Shown piece by piece: positions 20,365 through 21,144 of a DNA stretch of 21,144 nt; within the stretch, counting starts at the first letter, position 1, and each line of letters begins with the position of its first letter. The position numbers and the translations under genes are program-made. The notes under the pieces are model-generated. The model did not search any database, was not told where the DNA came from, and saw only the letters and a program-made list of their open reading frames with translations. This DNA comes from a virus: positions 1 to 21,144 of IMG/VR virus record IMGVR_UViG_3300006789_000223; one strand, written 5' to 3'.

Positions 20365-20385
20365 TCGATACTCGTAATACTTCAC
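20365..20385 (+). promoter_or_regulatory. Rightward promoter core, copy 2
   Basis: This matches the core at 5665-5685 at 20 of 21 positions, with the same downstream leader elements TGTAAAGAAAG and CGAAACGATG before the start codon at 20447. Confidence 0.65.
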
Positions 20386-20391
20386 CTGTCA

Positions 20392-20405
20392 GACACAAGT
20401 GTGTC
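20392..20405. promoter_or_regulatory. Palindrome GACACA-AG-TGTGTC, likely operator
   Basis: A perfect 6-bp inverted repeat with a 2-nt spacer lies just downstream of the rightward promoter core and is embedded in the direct repeat TCAGACACAA. The position fits a repressor site. It differs in sequence from the palindrome at 5649. Confidence 0.5.
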
Positions 20406-20446
20406 AGACACAAACCCGAAACGACAATGTAAAGAAAGTCGAAACG

Positions 20447-20797
20447 ATGCCAACTGTAACAGAACTTGACAACCTGCTGGTCGGACAGAAAAACAACCTG
20501 ATCAACGAGATCGACGAACACTGCGTTGAACTTTACGAATTCGAAAACCACGGAAAGTTGGTTTTCATGCGACAGTCGATTGAGCGACTGCGAGCAACAC
20601 TGAAGACGATGGAACTGGTCCGACCAATGTGGGAATCCTGTAACTACGGGTACAAGTGGCAGGAGTTGACTTTTCGAATGGAGAATGGTCTCCGTGCTGC
20701 TGTTCGTGCTTGTCTCTGCCACTATGTAAACCCTCGGACCGCCAAAGTTGCAGAACCAGAACTGGAAGCATTCATTAACGAACTGCGATCACTGTAA
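20447..20797 (+). CDS. Hypothetical protein, first gene of the right-hand rightward unit (116 aa)
   Basis: This 116-aa, mostly helical protein begins MPTVTELDNLLVGQKNN and contains likely coiled or helical stretches (LVFMRQSIERLRATLKTMEL). No family is recognised. I start at the ATG in the conserved CGAAACGATG leader shared with the gene at 5744; a longer in-frame reading from 20399 would run through the palindrome and leader and is rejected. It is probably controlled by the adjacent promoter and operator. Confidence 0.7.
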   Translation: MPTVTELDNLLVGQKNNLINEIDEHCVELYEFENHGKLVFMRQSIERLRATLKTMELVRPMWESCNYGYKWQELTFRMENGLRAAVRACLCHYVNPRTAKVAEPELEAFINELRSL

Positions 20798-20811
20798 GGA
20801 CTGTCGCCACT

Positions 20812-20831
20812 TGCCGGGATTGGCTCCGGCA
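20812..20831 (+). other. Intercistronic hairpin
   Basis: TGCCGG-gattggct-CCGGCA is a perfect 6-bp stem between two rightward genes, without a U-run. It is likely a processing or stability element, similar in placement to the hairpins at 6010-6050. Confidence 0.5.
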
Positions 20832-20860
20832 CCTCCCCGAACTCTCTCAGGAACAATCCA

Positions 20861-21061
20861 ATGATTCTCGCAACTGTCAACTCTCCCTTCGTCGCTGCTC
20901 TGAAGAAACTGCAACTGGAAAAGGAAGGCGTGGATTTCGTCTCCTACGAAAACAGTTGCGGACAGACAGTCTTCCGCACAACACCGAAGCGGATCGAAGA
21001 CATGGACGACAGTCCTTGGAATGTTACCTGCACGAACACCACCATCACCAAACTCCGCTAG
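20861..21061 (+). CDS. Small hypothetical protein (66 aa)
   Basis: The 66-aa protein begins MILATVNSPFVAALKKLQLE, an amphipathic helix, and ends in a Thr-rich strand-like tail (NVTCTNTTITKLR). AGGAACAATCCAATG gives the start. Its TAG stop overlaps the AGGA of the next gene's ribosome site. No family is recognised. Confidence 0.65.
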   Translation: MILATVNSPFVAALKKLQLEKEGVDFVSYENSCGQTVFRTTPKRIEDMDDSPWNVTCTNTTITKLR

Positions 21062-21071
21062 GACCGAACCA

Positions 21072-21144
21072 ATGCTGACCTCCAAAGAACAAGAGCTCCA
21101 CAACAGAGCATCAACGGGTCCATTCGCTGTCTTCGGTCTTGACT
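21072..21144 (+). CDS. Hypothetical protein, cut off by the right edge
   Basis: An ATG with AGGA 8 nt upstream opens a frame (MLTSKEQELHNRASTGPFAV) that stays open for the remaining 24 codons. Too little is visible to assign a function. The regular spacing from the previous gene supports it as a real start. Confidence 0.5.
   Translation, partial: MLTSKEQELHNRASTGPFAVFGLD

Larger units (their letters stand above)
19843..20446. other. Non-coding divergent control region (about 600 bp)
   Basis: No convincing gene is seen on either strand. It contains a leftward promoter (19866), a second copy of its core (20180-20194), hairpins, two TTTTTGTTACAGGT repeats, a rightward promoter core and a palindrome. 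TGTGAACCCTG occurs twice (19891-19901 and 19974-19984). The stretch 19920-20160 shows no further structure I can name. It could also be an origin or leader RNA. Confidence 0.6.

Overview
The window looks like part of the genome of a tailed, probably virulent, double-stranded DNA bacteriophage. About 30 genes are packed with 1-17 nt stop/start overlaps on long one-direction transcripts. They include a family-A DNA polymerase, a primase-helicase, a Sak4-type recombination ATPase, a PD-(D/E)XK nuclease, endonuclease VII, a family-4 uracil-DNA glycosylase, a ThyA-like enzyme, a DUF3310 protein, a freestanding HNH endonuclease and many tiny unknown proteins. A bacterial host is indicated by strong Shine-Dalgarno sites (often AAGGAAC), sigma70-like TGnTATAAT elements and a phage-borne CsrA. 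The host cannot be named from this window, and no structural, lysis or integration genes are present.

Layout. Positions 1-5510 read leftward: HNH endonuclease, ThyA-like enzyme, DUF3310, two tiny proteins, primase-helicase, SprT-like metalloprotein, and a partial gene at the edge. Positions 5511-6493 hold a short rightward unit (two small genes) with its own promoter and a rho-independent terminator. Positions 6492-19842 form a long leftward block. In transcription order it holds an unknown gene, csrA, endonuclease VII, small genes, a uracil-DNA glycosylase, small genes, a PD-(D/E)XK nuclease, a Sak4-like ATPase, an SSB-like acidic protein, an RNA interval (a tRNA-like element and a second structured element), two small proteins and DNA polymerase. 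It ends with a tightly overlapped cassette: aGPT-PPlase/5-hmdU-kinase-like protein, GT-B, GT-A, ParB-like protein, a 79-aa protein and a radical-SAM protein. Positions 19843-20446 are a roughly 600-bp non-coding divergent control region. From 20447 small rightward genes run off the right edge.

The most interesting system is the cassette at 6492-10947, immediately downstream of DNA polymerase. It combines a protein of the alpha-glutamyl/putrescinyl thymine pyrophosphorylase (5-hmdU DNA kinase helical domain) family with two glycosyltransferases, a radical-SAM/SPASM enzyme and a ParB-like protein. Together with the ThyA/dUMP-hydroxymethylase-like gene at 3889-5010, it suggests a thymine-derived DNA hypermodification pathway that may end in glycosylated bases. 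This is inference from family membership and gene order.

A second unexpected pattern is a recurrent N-terminus. Nine otherwise unrelated leftward genes begin MPKR, MPKK, MPKV or MPSR, usually followed by a basic tail, with different codons each time. Both divergent control regions also share a promoter core, a conserved leader and copies of a TTTTTGTTAC-type motif, so they look like paired regulatory nodes.
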